A DNA stretch of 64,000 nt from CAYMFD01 sp964389475 (GTDB lineage Bacteria > Bacteroidota > Bacteroidia > Chitinophagales > Saprospiraceae), in assembly GCA_964389475.1 (NCBI GenBank), contig CAYMFD010000005.1, positions 1 through 64,000 on the forward strand. The letters run 5' to 3'. The notes under the pieces are model-generated. The model was not told the DNA's origin. It saw only the letters and a list, made by a program, of their open reading frames with translations, and made no database searches. The translations under genes were made by a program, and so were the position numbers. Numbering within the stretch: the stretch's first letter is position 1; every line of letters begins with the position of its first letter. Positions 52,856 through 61,805 of the stretch are shown here, in pieces.

Positions 52856-53893
52856 ATGAGGCGATTACTACTCTTTTTATGTCTGAGCGGGTGGATCTGC
52901 GCATGCAATTCTGATGGCGTAGATGTGCCAGACGTATCCGCTGTCGAGGTAGACTTTGATGTATACCGGTTCGATCAGGCCCTAGCTGCCATCGATACCA
53001 ATGCTATTGCGACTAGTACGGATAAGCTACGAGCTCAGTATGGTGATTTTTTCGACTTATACTTTGGGCAGATAGTACCCTTGCACAATACTTCGCCAGA
53101 GGTCTTTGAGGCCAGTATGCGGGGATTGATGACCGCACCATCTATCCGTCACCTCTTAGATACGACTGCCATTATATATACCGACAAGGTGTGGGATGAT
53201 GTAGAGCGAGACTTTACCCAAGCCTTTAAGTATTACAAATACTACTTTCCAGAACGTCAGATCCCCGATGTATATACGGTCATAAGTGAGTATAGCCTGC
53301 AGCGCTTTATTGCTGAGGTCGATAGTAATGATATTCTAGGTGTAGGTCTAGATATGTACCTAGGAGAGGACTACGACTACATGAAATACGTCCCTCGTAA
53401 CCCAGCATTTAGCCAGTACCTCACCCGCCGATTTAACAAAGATCACATCGTCAAAAAGTCTATAGAAGTCCTCGTGGATGATATCGTCGGTGAGGCGTCT
53501 GGTGATCGTATGCTTGACCATATGATACACAATGGTAAGCGACTCTACATCCTAGACCATTTACTGCCATTGACCTCTGATACGGTCGTGATGGAGTATA
53601 CCGCCGATCAGCTCGCCTGGGTAGAGGACAATGAGCTCGAGATGTGGGCTTTCTTCTTTAAGGAAGATCTCTTCTACAAGACCAATCGTATGGAGATCAA
53701 CAAGTATATTGCTGTAGCTCCGCATAGTCCTGGTATGCCGCCATCTGCACCCGGCCGTACGGCTAATTACATAGGCTGGCAGATCGTCAAGAAGTACATG
53801 CAGCGCTATCCCGAGACGACCTTACAAGATCTTGCCGCCATTGATGATGCGCAGATGATCCTGGATAAGAGTCGTTACAAGCCTAAAAAATAG
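52856..53893 (+). CDS. gldB: GldB-like gliding motility lipoprotein
   Basis: A 345-residue lipoprotein: the lipidated Cys17 lies in WICAC after a short hydrophobic signal. Family blocks include FDVYRFDQAL, YFPERQIPDVYTVIS, LGVGLDMYLGEDYDYMKYVP, MLDHMIHNGKRLYILDHLLP and AFFFKEDLFYKTNRMEINKYIAVAPHSPG in two segments. These fit GldB, an envelope lipoprotein required for gliding and T9SS function in Flavobacterium johnsoniae, with a DUF2268-like peptidase-related fold. It follows infB by 35 bases. ATG 52856 is preferred over GTG 52850. The presence of T9SS cargo in the window fits its role. Confidence 0.85.
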   Translation: MRRLLLFLCLSGWICACNSDGVDVPDVSAVEVDFDVYRFDQALAAIDTNAIATSTDKLRAQYGDFFDLYFGQIVPLHNTSPEVFEASMRGLMTAPSIRHLLDTTAIIYTDKVWDDVERDFTQAFKYYKYYFPERQIPDVYTVISEYSLQRFIAEVDSNDILGVGLDMYLGEDYDYMKYVPRNPAFSQYLTRRFNKDHIVKKSIEVLVDDIVGEASGDRMLDHMIHNGKRLYILDHLLPLTSDTVVMEYTADQLAWVEDNELEMWAFFFKEDLFYKTNRMEINKYIAVAPHSPGMPPSAPGRTANYIGWQIVKKYMQRYPETTLQDLAAIDDAQMILDKSRYKPKK

Positions 53894-53901
53894 CCACCCA
53901 C

Positions 53902-54207
53902 ATGACAAGTAGACAGTGGATTATTCTAGCGATGAACCTCCTCTTGACGGTATTATTTGTTGAGATGGCAAGAGGTTTTGCTGGTCTTCTGGCCGTCGTG
54001 TTTACTCCTATCGGTCTAGTGCTGGTGCTGCTGCCATTGTTGGTTACCTACCTGGGTATACGCCAGGCGATGGGTGTCTTTAGTGCAGCTCGCAGCGGCT
54101 CTCTACAGCTCAGTCGTCTAGTCCGTCTGTTGTGGATGGCCCCTTTCTTGAATGCCTTGGCTTTGCTGGTAATGGTAGTAGTTGCTGTTATTAGCATGGT
54201 AGGGTAG
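53902..54207 (+). CDS. Small three-helix membrane protein
   Basis: A 101-residue protein starting 8 bases after gldB. Hydrophobic segments lie at about residues 7-25 (ILAMNLLLTVLFVEMARGF), 26-50 (GLLAVVFTPIGLVLVLLPLLV) and 80-100 (FLNALALLVMVVVAVISMV), joined by a basic loop (SAARSGSLQLSRLVRLLW). I recognise no family. It is likely co-transcribed with gldB; no function can be inferred. Confidence 0.6.
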   Translation: MTSRQWIILAMNLLLTVLFVEMARGFAGLLAVVFTPIGLVLVLLPLLVTYLGIRQAMGVFSAARSGSLQLSRLVRLLWMAPFLNALALLVMVVVAVISMVG

Positions 54208-54219
54208 CTATACCTTCGT

Positions 54220-54463
54220 GCCGTCGGGGTAGCCCCAAGGACGACTAAAGCTTCAGCAATTTTCCGTAAGCATGGTGGTGCAAGGAGCTTGTGTTCCGAT
54301 CAAGAGTAGTAAGACGTCAGATTCCAGACTTCAGATGCGAGATTTATACTATTGTCAAGCAAGAGGTCTGTGTTCCGTTAACGCCGTCGGGGTAGAACCC
54401 ACGACGGCTAACGCTTTATCAATTATCAGTCAACATTGTGAAGCAAGGAGCTGTGGCCCGTAG
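54220..54463. repeat. Diverged direct repeats in a convergent intergenic region
   Basis: Two ~80-base copies (54220-54300 and 54383-54463) share GCCGTCGGGGTAG, GACG-CTAA-GCTT, CAATT and GCAAGGAGCT-GTG, at moderate identity without long gaps. A third partial piece (about 54358-54377, GCAAGAGGTCTGTGTTCCG) repeats the 3' end. They lie between convergent genes and have no coding character. Confidence 0.55.
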
Positions 54464-54464
54464 A

Positions 54465-54497
54465 AGAGATCGGATCACTCAAAGTGATGCGATCTCT
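54465..54497. terminator. 16-bp inverted repeat between convergent genes
   Basis: AGAGATCG-ATCACT and AGTGAT-CGATCTCT form an almost perfect stem with a 3-base loop and one mismatch. There is no T-run on either side. The position between converging transcripts suggests a bidirectional 3' end hairpin. Confidence 0.5.
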
Positions 54498-54589
54498 AGA
54501 GCAGCAGTAACACCATTTTAACTTGAGGGTGCCGCATAAATATTGTTTACCTTAACAGTCTGTAACCTTAACGTCTCTCTACTATTACC

Positions 54590-57163
54590 CTACAATATCC
54601 TATACCTTATCCCCACGTAAGCATTACCACCTAGTATGGGACCCCAGATCATGCTGGCGTCGAAGTACGGGCTCGTTACATTATCTACAGCTACGATAGG
54701 ATTCTCCTGGCGGAAGTTTAAGATATTCTCGCCACCTACGTAGATGTCTAGCGTCTCACCAAATCGCTTGGTGATCTGACCATTGAGCAATCGATAATCC
54801 GGGCTGTAGTCCGCTAGCTGGTACTGCTCGGGACTAATGCTTGTATTAGGTAGACGCTTGCGGCCGATCCAGTTGGCGGTTAGGTCAAACATCCAGCCAT
54901 TTTCCGTCTCGTAGGCCACATTAGCAAATGCTCGATGCTGCGCTATGAGCGGGTTGAGTAAGAGGCCAGACTTATACTGGGTGCGGGGATCATTGTAGCG
55001 GTAGGCAAGCCGTAGGTCGAGGCCCTTGGCTGGTGTGATGTCCACCTGCGTCTGTACGCTATGTGCTCTGGACTGCCCGTCTAGTGCATAGAACCTTACC
55101 GTCGCTGAGGTCTCGTAGTCCGCCACTACCTGACTCGTAAAGACGGTATAGTAGTAGTCGATACCCCATATGACAGGTATGTTTGCTAGGGTACCCTCTA
55201 CCGTGTAGTTGAGACCGAGATTCCACCCAATGTCTGGGACGAGGCCGTAGGGATTATTGGCATCACTCGGCTGTATGGCGATCGTCCTATTACTAGCGAA
55301 TAGACCTATGTTCTCCGCAAAGATACTCTGTGTCCGTTGACCACGACCGATGGCCAGTCGCAGTGCCTGACGATCCGTCGGGCTATACTTTACGTGGAGT
55401 CTAGGCGTAAGGAATGCCCCGAACAGATTGTGATAGTCTCCCCGTAAGCCTGCTACGATACTCACCTTGTCACTCCCTGCGTACTGGTACTCGACAAAGG
55501 CGCCAGGCATCACCTCATTACGTTCAAAAGTCGCTAGGCCTATCGTCTCGCTCATATCGTCTAGGACGAAGCTACTACCTGTCTTGATCTTGTGGTCCGT
55601 ATTGCCGATGATGGTCTGGTAGATTAGGTTAGCGTAGAGATTGCGATGTATACCATTAAAGCTACGTCCGAAGTCTGTCCCCCTACCATAGTCTGCCTGC
55701 TGATCGTGATAGGTGCCAGATAGCTGAAACCCTACACTAGCGTACGGTCTATTCGGAAAGACCTTGCCGACCTTGGTCCATAGATCTACGCGGTCGCTGT
55801 TTAATTGGCTCGTCCACTCGGAAGCTTCATTGCTCGGTAAGCCACCGCCGGTAACAGCCGTCCTACAGCCTTTGATACCGATCTGACCCATCAACCCATT
55901 ATCCCCTCGGTACCTCCATCGATGCGTACCTATTAAGTGAGTCGCATTAGGGATATCTAAGAAGTTGTCATTATTCCGGTCATTCTCTTGCTGTAAAGTT
56001 TTAGCATGAAAAAGAGTAGCGGTGCTCCACTTGTCATTGACGGCCTGCGTCGTATTAATGTTGGCCTCTAGTCGACCAGCTAGGTTGCCGAATAGGTTGA
56101 GGTAGAACTTCTCGCTCTCTAGGGGCTTCTTAGTCTCTACATTGATCTGCCCAGTAATACTCTCGGGCCCGTTGACGACGGAGCCTGTACCGAGGTTAAG
56201 TTGTATGCTCTCGATCCATGGACCAGGGGTGTACTCCATGCCTACGAGGGCAGCTAGTCCTCGGATGTAGGGCATATTCTCACGCATGATTTGTATGTTG
56301 GGGCCAGCCAGTCCTAGCATCTGTATCTTACGAGTACCCGTGACAGCATCAGTGGTGGCGACATCGACAGCTGGTGTCGTTTCGAAGCTTTCTGAAAGAT
56401 TGCAGCAAGCCGCCTTGCAGAGTTCTTTCTGCGTGATACGCTGACTCTTGATAGGGTCGATAAAGGAGATCTCCGTGCTACGTTTACGGTACTTTATCTC
56501 TACCGCCTCTAGTACGTGGTTACTACGCAGTGTGATGGCTACCAGCTGCTGGTCAGCCATGTCTATGGTGTCAGCCTCATAGCCTACATAACTTACGACG
56601 ATACGCTGGTCACCGCCTTTAGCAGCGAGGCTCCAGTGTCCATCTTGATCTGTAAATGTACCCGCCGCATTATCATACCATCCTACGGTAGCACCGATGA
56701 GGGGCTGTAGCTTGCCGGCTGCCGTCTCCTCGAATATCATGCCGGCCACTTCGCCAGTATGGTCGTGGTCGTCGTGACCACTCGTGATCAAGTCTTTGGG
56801 AGAGTTAGGGGTGTCTGTAGGAGCCTCGCCCGTGGGGGTGCCTTCCTGATCAGGGCGGTCATACTTACAGCAGCCGTGCAGATCTTTGTACACTGTATCG
56901 TCTGCTCGTAGTTGGTCCGTATCATGGCCTACGCTGATCATCTTTTGATGTAGTTCGGCGACGACGAAAAATGGGGCATGGTCGATCGTCAGCTCTTCGG
57001 TCTCTGCCGACCAAGAGGCAGCTGATACGCCGATGACGGATAGGGCAGCCTGCTCGATGCGATCTTCGCACATACCACAGTTACCGTATACTTTTATAGT
57101 TGTTGATTGTGCAGTGGCTACGGTCGTAACTAGTAGGCAGACTGCTATGATGAATTGCTTCAT
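54590..57163 (-). CDS. TonB-dependent receptor with N-terminal HMA domain
   Basis: Outer-membrane receptor of 857 residues. After a signal peptide (1-18) there is a heavy-metal-associated domain (about 20-90) whose metal loop reads YGNCGMCEDRIEQAA. A linker rich in Asp, His and Pro with HGCCKYD and SGHDDHDHTGE follows, then a carboxypeptidase-like regulatory domain (about 135-215), a plug (KAACCNLSESFETTPAVDV, GPNIQIMRENMPY, NGPESITGQINVETKKP) and the barrel. The Cys, His and Asp content points to metal, perhaps copper, import or sensing; this is inference. The Cys-rich gene upstream in the same direction supports a shared metal role. Confidence 0.88.
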   Translation of the reverse strand: MKQFIIAVCLLVTTVATAQSTTIKVYGNCGMCEDRIEQAALSVIGVSAASWSAETEELTIDHAPFFVVAELHQKMISVGHDTDQLRADDTVYKDLHGCCKYDRPDQEGTPTGEAPTDTPNSPKDLITSGHDDHDHTGEVAGMIFEETAAGKLQPLIGATVGWYDNAAGTFTDQDGHWSLAAKGGDQRIVVSYVGYEADTIDMADQQLVAITLRSNHVLEAVEIKYRKRSTEISFIDPIKSQRITQKELCKAACCNLSESFETTPAVDVATTDAVTGTRKIQMLGLAGPNIQIMRENMPYIRGLAALVGMEYTPGPWIESIQLNLGTGSVVNGPESITGQINVETKKPLESEKFYLNLFGNLAGRLEANINTTQAVNDKWSTATLFHAKTLQQENDRNNDNFLDIPNATHLIGTHRWRYRGDNGLMGQIGIKGCRTAVTGGGLPSNEASEWTSQLNSDRVDLWTKVGKVFPNRPYASVGFQLSGTYHDQQADYGRGTDFGRSFNGIHRNLYANLIYQTIIGNTDHKIKTGSSFVLDDMSETIGLATFERNEVMPGAFVEYQYAGSDKVSIVAGLRGDYHNLFGAFLTPRLHVKYSPTDRQALRLAIGRGQRTQSIFAENIGLFASNRTIAIQPSDANNPYGLVPDIGWNLGLNYTVEGTLANIPVIWGIDYYYTVFTSQVVADYETSATVRFYALDGQSRAHSVQTQVDITPAKGLDLRLAYRYNDPRTQYKSGLLLNPLIAQHRAFANVAYETENGWMFDLTANWIGRKRLPNTSISPEQYQLADYSPDYRLLNGQITKRFGETLDIYVGGENILNFRQENPIVAVDNVTSPYFDASMIWGPILGGNAYVGIRYRIL

Positions 57164-57269
57164 TAGTCTAGATATTTAGGGTCAATGCCAGAAGGCATCG
57201 ATTATAGTTGAATAAATGATTGGGTGTAGACTTACCGATGGGGCAGACTACTCCTGTGCATATTTTAAC

Positions 57270-57644
57270 TTAGACTAATGGCGGGTGGAAGGTCGACGAG
57301 CCGCGTAGATGCAAGTAGTTGCACTCGTAAGCGGGTGTCGTGGGGTATGCGTCTACGATCTCTGCAGCGGCATCTAGGTATGGTAGAGGCGTAAGTGCTA
57401 CAACATGCACGCAGCAGGTGCAGTCGCACTCACCAGAGGTACAACAGCCACTCTCTTGAGCATCACTATCGCCACAGCATGACATAGTGGTGTCAGCCGA
57501 GCAGGTAGTAGCGTCCTCTCGTGACGCTACCGAGTCGATACTACAGGTAGATCCACACGACATCATTGCCGCCAGTAAGGGGGCTCCTGCACGGACGACC
57601 ATGCTAGACATGATCAGAAGTAGGATGACTGCATATATTCTCAC
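57270..57644 (-). CDS. Exported Cys-rich small protein next to the HMA receptor
   Basis: A 124-residue protein from GTG 57644 (a TTG at 57719 would add 25 residues). A hydrophobic export segment (VRIYAVILLLIMSSMVV) is followed by a Cys-dense middle: MSCGSTCS, TTCSADTTMSCCGDSD, GCCTSGECDCTCCVHV. The tail ends YLHLRGSSTFHPPLV, like small Bacteroidota proteins found beside metal-related TonB receptors. The paired cysteines suggest metal chelation in the envelope. It ends 106 bases upstream of the receptor gene in the same direction, so they are likely one transcription unit. Function unproven. Confidence 0.65.
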   Translation of the reverse strand: MRIYAVILLLIMSSMVVRAGAPLLAAMMSCGSTCSIDSVASREDATTCSADTTMSCCGDSDAQESGCCTSGECDCTCCVHVVALTPLPYLDAAAEIVDAYPTTPAYECNYLHLRGSSTFHPPLV

Positions 57645-57744
57645 AGTGCAAAAGTAAGATAAAGTGAGTGCAAGTGTGTTGCAGGGGATGTTAATGATGT
57701 GTGGCCGTACCAGGGTCAAATTGCTGCCTCACATGATAATATAT

Positions 57745-58386
57745 CTAAAAGTTTACGTATGCATTGAGGCCAGTAGTGACATTGATTAGAGCATTGACAC
57801 CTATTTCAGCGCCTATACCCCAGCGATTGATATCCGAACTAGCGGCTACACCCAAAGCACTTCCTGGGATCGCAAGGTGAGGTTGCGTAAGGTCGAGCAT
57901 GAGTAAGTTAAGATTAGTATGGGCCTCGAAGTGTTTACTGATTGTGATAGAACCTATCAACTGAGGGAATGCCACGTGTAGATGTTGTGACTCAAGGTTC
58001 TGGTATAAATCGTACCGGCCCACGGGGAGGTTTATGGCCAACTTAAACCTCTTATTAAGTATGGAGTGCTTAATACCTAGTTCTGTGTAGTTAAATTGAC
58101 TGTCAAAGTCAAAGTTGTTTAAGAATAGAGTATTGATGCTTACGTGATTGTGTCTGGCATAGACGTCTAGTCTGTCGTTGATACCGTACTTGACACCTAC
58201 CCCTCTAGCAACACTGCTACCTGAGCTGAAAATAAATCGATGGTGAGAGATGCTGGCGTTGCCGTTTAGCTGGGCATTGCCTCTGCCCAAAGTACGAGCA
58301 TTTTCGAATGAAGCTTGTGACGGAGTGAGGCAGGAGCTTAAAGAAAGCGTCAAAGCGATAACCGTAATGAAGTAAGAGTTCTGCAT
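57745..58386 (-). CDS. Outer-membrane beta-barrel lipoprotein
   Basis: A 213-residue protein from ATG 58386 (an ATG at 58476 in frame would add 30 residues ahead of the signal). The lipidated Cys19 lies in SLSSC. The rest alternates as amphipathic strands with GNAQLNGNASISHHRF, VGVKYGINDRLDVYARHN, FNYTELGIKHSILNKRFKLA and a C-terminal NVTTGLNAYVNF ending in Phe, the usual last residue of an outer-membrane strand. About eight strands could form. I recognise no named family. It is transcribed toward the metal-receptor genes but its link to them is uncertain. Confidence 0.7.
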   Translation of the reverse strand: MQNSYFITVIALTLSLSSCLTPSQASFENARTLGRGNAQLNGNASISHHRFIFSSGSSVARGVGVKYGINDRLDVYARHNHVSINTLFLNNFDFDSQFNYTELGIKHSILNKRFKLAINLPVGRYDLYQNLESQHLHVAFPQLIGSITISKHFEAHTNLNLLMLDLTQPHLAIPGSALGVAASSDINRWGIGAEIGVNALINVTTGLNAYVNF

Positions 58387-58835
58387 GACTTGCTTTTCTT
58401 TGTTTGCGAGTTGAATGACAAATCTCTTGATTGCTACCACGCAAAATTGAACCAATACGTAGACTCTGAAATTCATTTTTTACGATCTGTGAAATATTTG
58501 ATCGATTGCCATGCCATGTCTATATATTGTACTTGTTGGGTTCGCTCGTTCTACCATTTGTAAAAGTCGTTTAATACTCGTATGAGCCTCGATAGCTCCA
58601 TTTTTCACAAAGTGGTGAAGAAAAATATAAAATCGTTTTAATCCATACAGCTCTCAGACATAGCATTTTATAAATTTAGAAATACCACTTAGGTATACTA
58701 GGGTGTAACATTTCACACAATAATGCGTCGTAAAAGAGAGTTTATACTCCACTAACTAAACTACGCGTATACGTATATCTACACTTTGATTCCTTTTTTA
58801 CTTGCCGATCAGGCTCACTCAAAAATCGAAGCGTT
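58387..58835. other. AT-rich divergent promoter region
   Basis: About 450 AT-rich bases between the beta-barrel lipoprotein (minus) and the MORN-caspase gene (plus). A TACACTTTG at 58780-58788 resembles the -7 element with one extra spacer base, 47 bases before the ATG at 58836. No ORF or repeat is seen. Confidence 0.4.
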
Positions 58836-60422
58836 ATGCGTAGTTACTTCATTATCCTTCCTCTACTAGTCCTTACTACTGCGGTATCTGCCGAGTGTGT
58901 AAAAGGCGACTGCCGTAACGGTACAGGTATGTTTGTCTCTGACTCTGGTGCTAAGTACATAGGAGAGTGGTACCGTGGTAAGCGTCATGGCGAGGGACGA
59001 CTTTATAGCGCAGATGGCGACTACTTTGTCGGCCAATTTAAGTATAATCAATTCGACGGTAAGGGCAAGCTAGAGTATAGCAGTGGAGACGTCTACAAGG
59101 GCGAGTGGGCGACGGGCAAGCCGCATGGCCAGGGTACCTATCTATTTGCCAATGGAGAAAGCTACGTCGGCTCATTTGACAAAGGCGTAATCGCTGGCAA
59201 GGGCTCTTTTATGTATCAAGACGGCAGCCGCTACGAAGGCCAGTGGACTAATAATCAACGCCATGGGAATGGTGCCCTATACTCGGCAGACGGTCTAGTA
59301 CACCAGGGACACTGGGACCGCGGTAGTCTGGTAGAGACGGATGTCAAAACGGCAACAGCCACAGCGACTCAGGTCATGAGTAGCGTTACTACAAGAGACT
59401 GCTCCGATGGGTCGTGCATGGGCGGCCAAGGCGTATTTCACTACGCAGATGGTAGCCGCTACGTGGGAGAGTTCGCGGATGGTCAGCCAAGCGGTATCGG
59501 TGTCTGCTACTACGCTAATGGTGATGTATATCGTGGCGGGTGGGCACAGCATAGCCCCCACGGTAGAGGTGTCCTCGTATTTGCCGAGAGTGGTAAGTCT
59601 TATGGTGCAGAGTGGAGCTATGGTAGTCCTGTCAAGCAGGTCTTTGATAACTACAGCGACCTATACCAACTAGATAAGATGGAGGACAAGGCCGACGATA
59701 GTGCTGTCAAGATCTACGCCGTCATAGTCGGTGTCGCCAATTACAACCACCTGCCAGCGCTTAAGTATACCGATGACGATGCCTACCAGCTATATGCCTT
59801 CCTCAAGAGCCCCGCTGGTGGTGCCGTGCCAGATGAGCAGATCGAGCTGCTGATAGACGATGCCGCTAGCCAGCAGCGTATCATCCGTAGCGTCAATGAC
59901 GTCGTTGCCAAGGCTGATGCCAATGATGTGATACTGTTTTACTTGAGCGGCCACGGTTTTCCGGGTTACTTTGCGCCACATGACTTTGATGGTTATAATA
60001 ATAGTCTCGCCTACGATGACCTAGTTGAGGTATTTGAGCAGAGCGAGGCCCAGCAGCGCCTGTTTATTGCAGATGCTTGCCACAGCGGCTCCATGTCCGG
60101 TGCTCGTAGCACATCTATCGGTCAGTCACTACAAGACTTCTACACAAGACTTACTAATTCTGGTGCCAGCACAGCCATCATGATGAGCAGTAAGGCGGAC
60201 GAGGTCTCACTAGAGTACAGCGGTATGCGCCAAGGCGTCTTTAGCCACTACCTGATCTCTGGCCTCAAGGGCAATGCTGATTTTGACAGTGATAAGATCG
60301 TCAACCTCGGTGAGCTCTACCAGTATGTCGACAATGGCGTACGGACCTACACCAATGGTGCTCAGCATCCTGAGATGGTCGGCGCTTTTAATAGCGATAT
60401 GCCTGTGGGTCTAGTACGATGA
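58836..60422 (+). CDS. Exported MORN-repeat protein with caspase-like protease
   Basis: A 528-residue fusion. A signal peptide (1-19, ending VSAE) leads into six MORN repeats (about 30-165, such as YIGEWYRGKRHGEGRLY and YKGEWATGKPHGQGTYLF). A short linker and three more repeats (about 196-262, including YVGEFADGQPSGIGVCYY) follow. Residues about 292-528 are a C14 caspase-like domain. Its catalytic pair is intact: His373 in LSGHGFPGYF and Cys415 in ADACHSGSM, with IYAVIVGVANYNHLP as the first strand. By family logic it cuts after Arg or Lys. MORN repeats commonly bind lipid or protein, so this could be a membrane-triggered protease; that is inference. Confidence 0.88.
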   Translation: MRSYFIILPLLVLTTAVSAECVKGDCRNGTGMFVSDSGAKYIGEWYRGKRHGEGRLYSADGDYFVGQFKYNQFDGKGKLEYSSGDVYKGEWATGKPHGQGTYLFANGESYVGSFDKGVIAGKGSFMYQDGSRYEGQWTNNQRHGNGALYSADGLVHQGHWDRGSLVETDVKTATATATQVMSSVTTRDCSDGSCMGGQGVFHYADGSRYVGEFADGQPSGIGVCYYANGDVYRGGWAQHSPHGRGVLVFAESGKSYGAEWSYGSPVKQVFDNYSDLYQLDKMEDKADDSAVKIYAVIVGVANYNHLPALKYTDDDAYQLYAFLKSPAGGAVPDEQIELLIDDAASQQRIIRSVNDVVAKADANDVILFYLSGHGFPGYFAPHDFDGYNNSLAYDDLVEVFEQSEAQQRLFIADACHSGSMSGARSTSIGQSLQDFYTRLTNSGASTAIMMSSKADEVSLEYSGMRQGVFSHYLISGLKGNADFDSDKIVNLGELYQYVDNGVRTYTNGAQHPEMVGAFNSDMPVGLVR

Positions 60423-60490
60423 TAGCAGTTAGTTGTTGTTTCTGATTGCTGGTAAAGTGATGTTTGGTAATTTCAATTTCGCTGTCCCCC

Positions 60491-60655
60491 AGGTCACTGA
60501 GCGGAGCCGAAGTGACTTTCTCGCTTTCAACTGTCCCAGGTGATTGAGCACGCAGTAGTCGAAATCCCGCCCCTCCACTTTTCCTTTGCGTCTTTGCGAG
60601 AACTTTCAACTTTCCCACTTTCAACTCAATGAGGTCACTGAGCGAAGCCGAAGTG
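60491..60655. repeat. Cluster of three short dispersed hairpin repeats
   Basis: Copies at 60491-60514 and 60632-60655 share AGGTCACTGAGCG and AGCCGAAGTG, with one differing base. A variant at 60538-60569 reads AGGTGATTGAGC and TCGAAATCCC, like the copy at 62798. Each has CACT at one end and AGTG at the other, giving a small imperfect hairpin. CTTTC-rich slippage repeats (AACTTTC) lie between. Such elements are common in Bacteroidota intergenic DNA. Confidence 0.65.
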
Positions 60656-60703
60656 CCGAATGATAAAACCAATTACCTTAGCGGCACCTAAACCTACCGC
60701 CGT

Positions 60704-61801
60704 ATGCGTATCAAACCCTTCAGGGCTTTGACACCCAAGTTGTCATTGATTGCTTCTGTCGACTCCTTCTTTGAGTCTGTCAAAGAAGACTACCAGACCT
60801 ACAAGGATGCTGGTTTTTTTGAGACAAGCGAAGAGGAGCTCTTTGTCGTCTACAATATCGTCACCAAAGACCGAGTCTACCACGGTATCGTAGGAGCAGC
60901 GGATATCCGCGATATAGTGGATAACAAAATACTCAAGCATGAGAAGACCCTTGCCGAGAAGGAGCAGCACATGATACGCCTCACCGTCGAGCGGCGAGCA
61001 CAGATCAAGCCCGTCCTACTTGCCTATCACCAGATGCCGGAGATCGATGCGTTTATGATAGAGGTCAGCAATCGAGAGCCAGACTACAGCCTCACCTTTA
61101 AGAATGGGCTAGAGCATAGACTTTTTGCCATTAAGCGCAAGGAGGAGGTTAAGCGAGTGCAAAAGCTATTCGGCAAGGTGCCTAAGACATACATCGCGGA
61201 TGGTCACCACAGGTGTGCTACAGGGCAGCACCTTCACGAGACGGAGGGGCAGATGGCAGGACGTATACACCTAGATAGCTTGCTCGCCATGTATATGCCA
61301 TTCGAAGATCTGGAGATCCACGATTATAATCGAGTTATCGATATCGCCAACTTGACCACTCCTGGAAGGCTGATGGCACTACTCTCTGAGGTATGTAAGA
61401 TCTATCCGCTAGATCGTCATCGCAAGCCTATGAAACGGCACGAGATGACCTGCTGCGTAGAGGGACACTGGTACCGCCTGCGGTGGAAAAAGAAGTTGCT
61501 TAAGCGTCACAAGAACGGTGTCATATTTGACGTAGCCCTACTCAATGAGTATGTACTACAGGCTATTATGAATATCCATGACGTCCGGTCCGATCCGCAT
61601 ATCGCTTACTACAGTGGTGTGAAGGGGCTCAAAGGACTCAATAAGGCGGTACAGCAAGACCATGGTAAGGTGGCATTCTGCCTATACCCCGTCCAGAAGT
61701 CGGACATCGTCAAGACCTCAGACGCTGGCAAGACGCTACCGCCCAAGAGTACATGGTTTGAGCCAAGGATCAAGAATGGGGTCGTGGGGCTAGAGATGTA
61801 G
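60704..61801 (+). CDS. DUF1015 family protein
   Basis: A 365-residue cytoplasmic protein. The start MRIKPFRALTP is the family N-terminus, and the ADGHHRCATGQHLHE block (near residue 168) is its most conserved part. Other blocks are LTVERRAQIKPVLLAYHQ, LLAMYMPFEDLEIHDYNRVI and, late, VRSDPHIAYYSGVKGLKGL. DUF1015 has no established activity; the His-His-Arg motif could be catalytic or bind a ligand. At 365 residues it is somewhat shorter than many homologues. It stands alone between a repeat-rich gap and a convergent hydrolase gene. Confidence 0.88.
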   Translation: MRIKPFRALTPKLSLIASVDSFFESVKEDYQTYKDAGFFETSEEELFVVYNIVTKDRVYHGIVGAADIRDIVDNKILKHEKTLAEKEQHMIRLTVERRAQIKPVLLAYHQMPEIDAFMIEVSNREPDYSLTFKNGLEHRLFAIKRKEEVKRVQKLFGKVPKTYIADGHHRCATGQHLHETEGQMAGRIHLDSLLAMYMPFEDLEIHDYNRVIDIANLTTPGRLMALLSEVCKIYPLDRHRKPMKRHEMTCCVEGHWYRLRWKKKLLKRHKNGVIFDVALLNEYVLQAIMNIHDVRSDPHIAYYSGVKGLKGLNKAVQQDHGKVAFCLYPVQKSDIVKTSDAGKTLPPKSTWFEPRIKNGVVGLEM

Positions 61802-61805
61802 ATGC

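Noticed and set aside
54272..54463. 63-codon frame across the diverged repeats
   Set aside because: It contains VGVEPTTANA, a phrase typical of spurious translations of repeats; the underlying DNA is a duplicated non-coding element.
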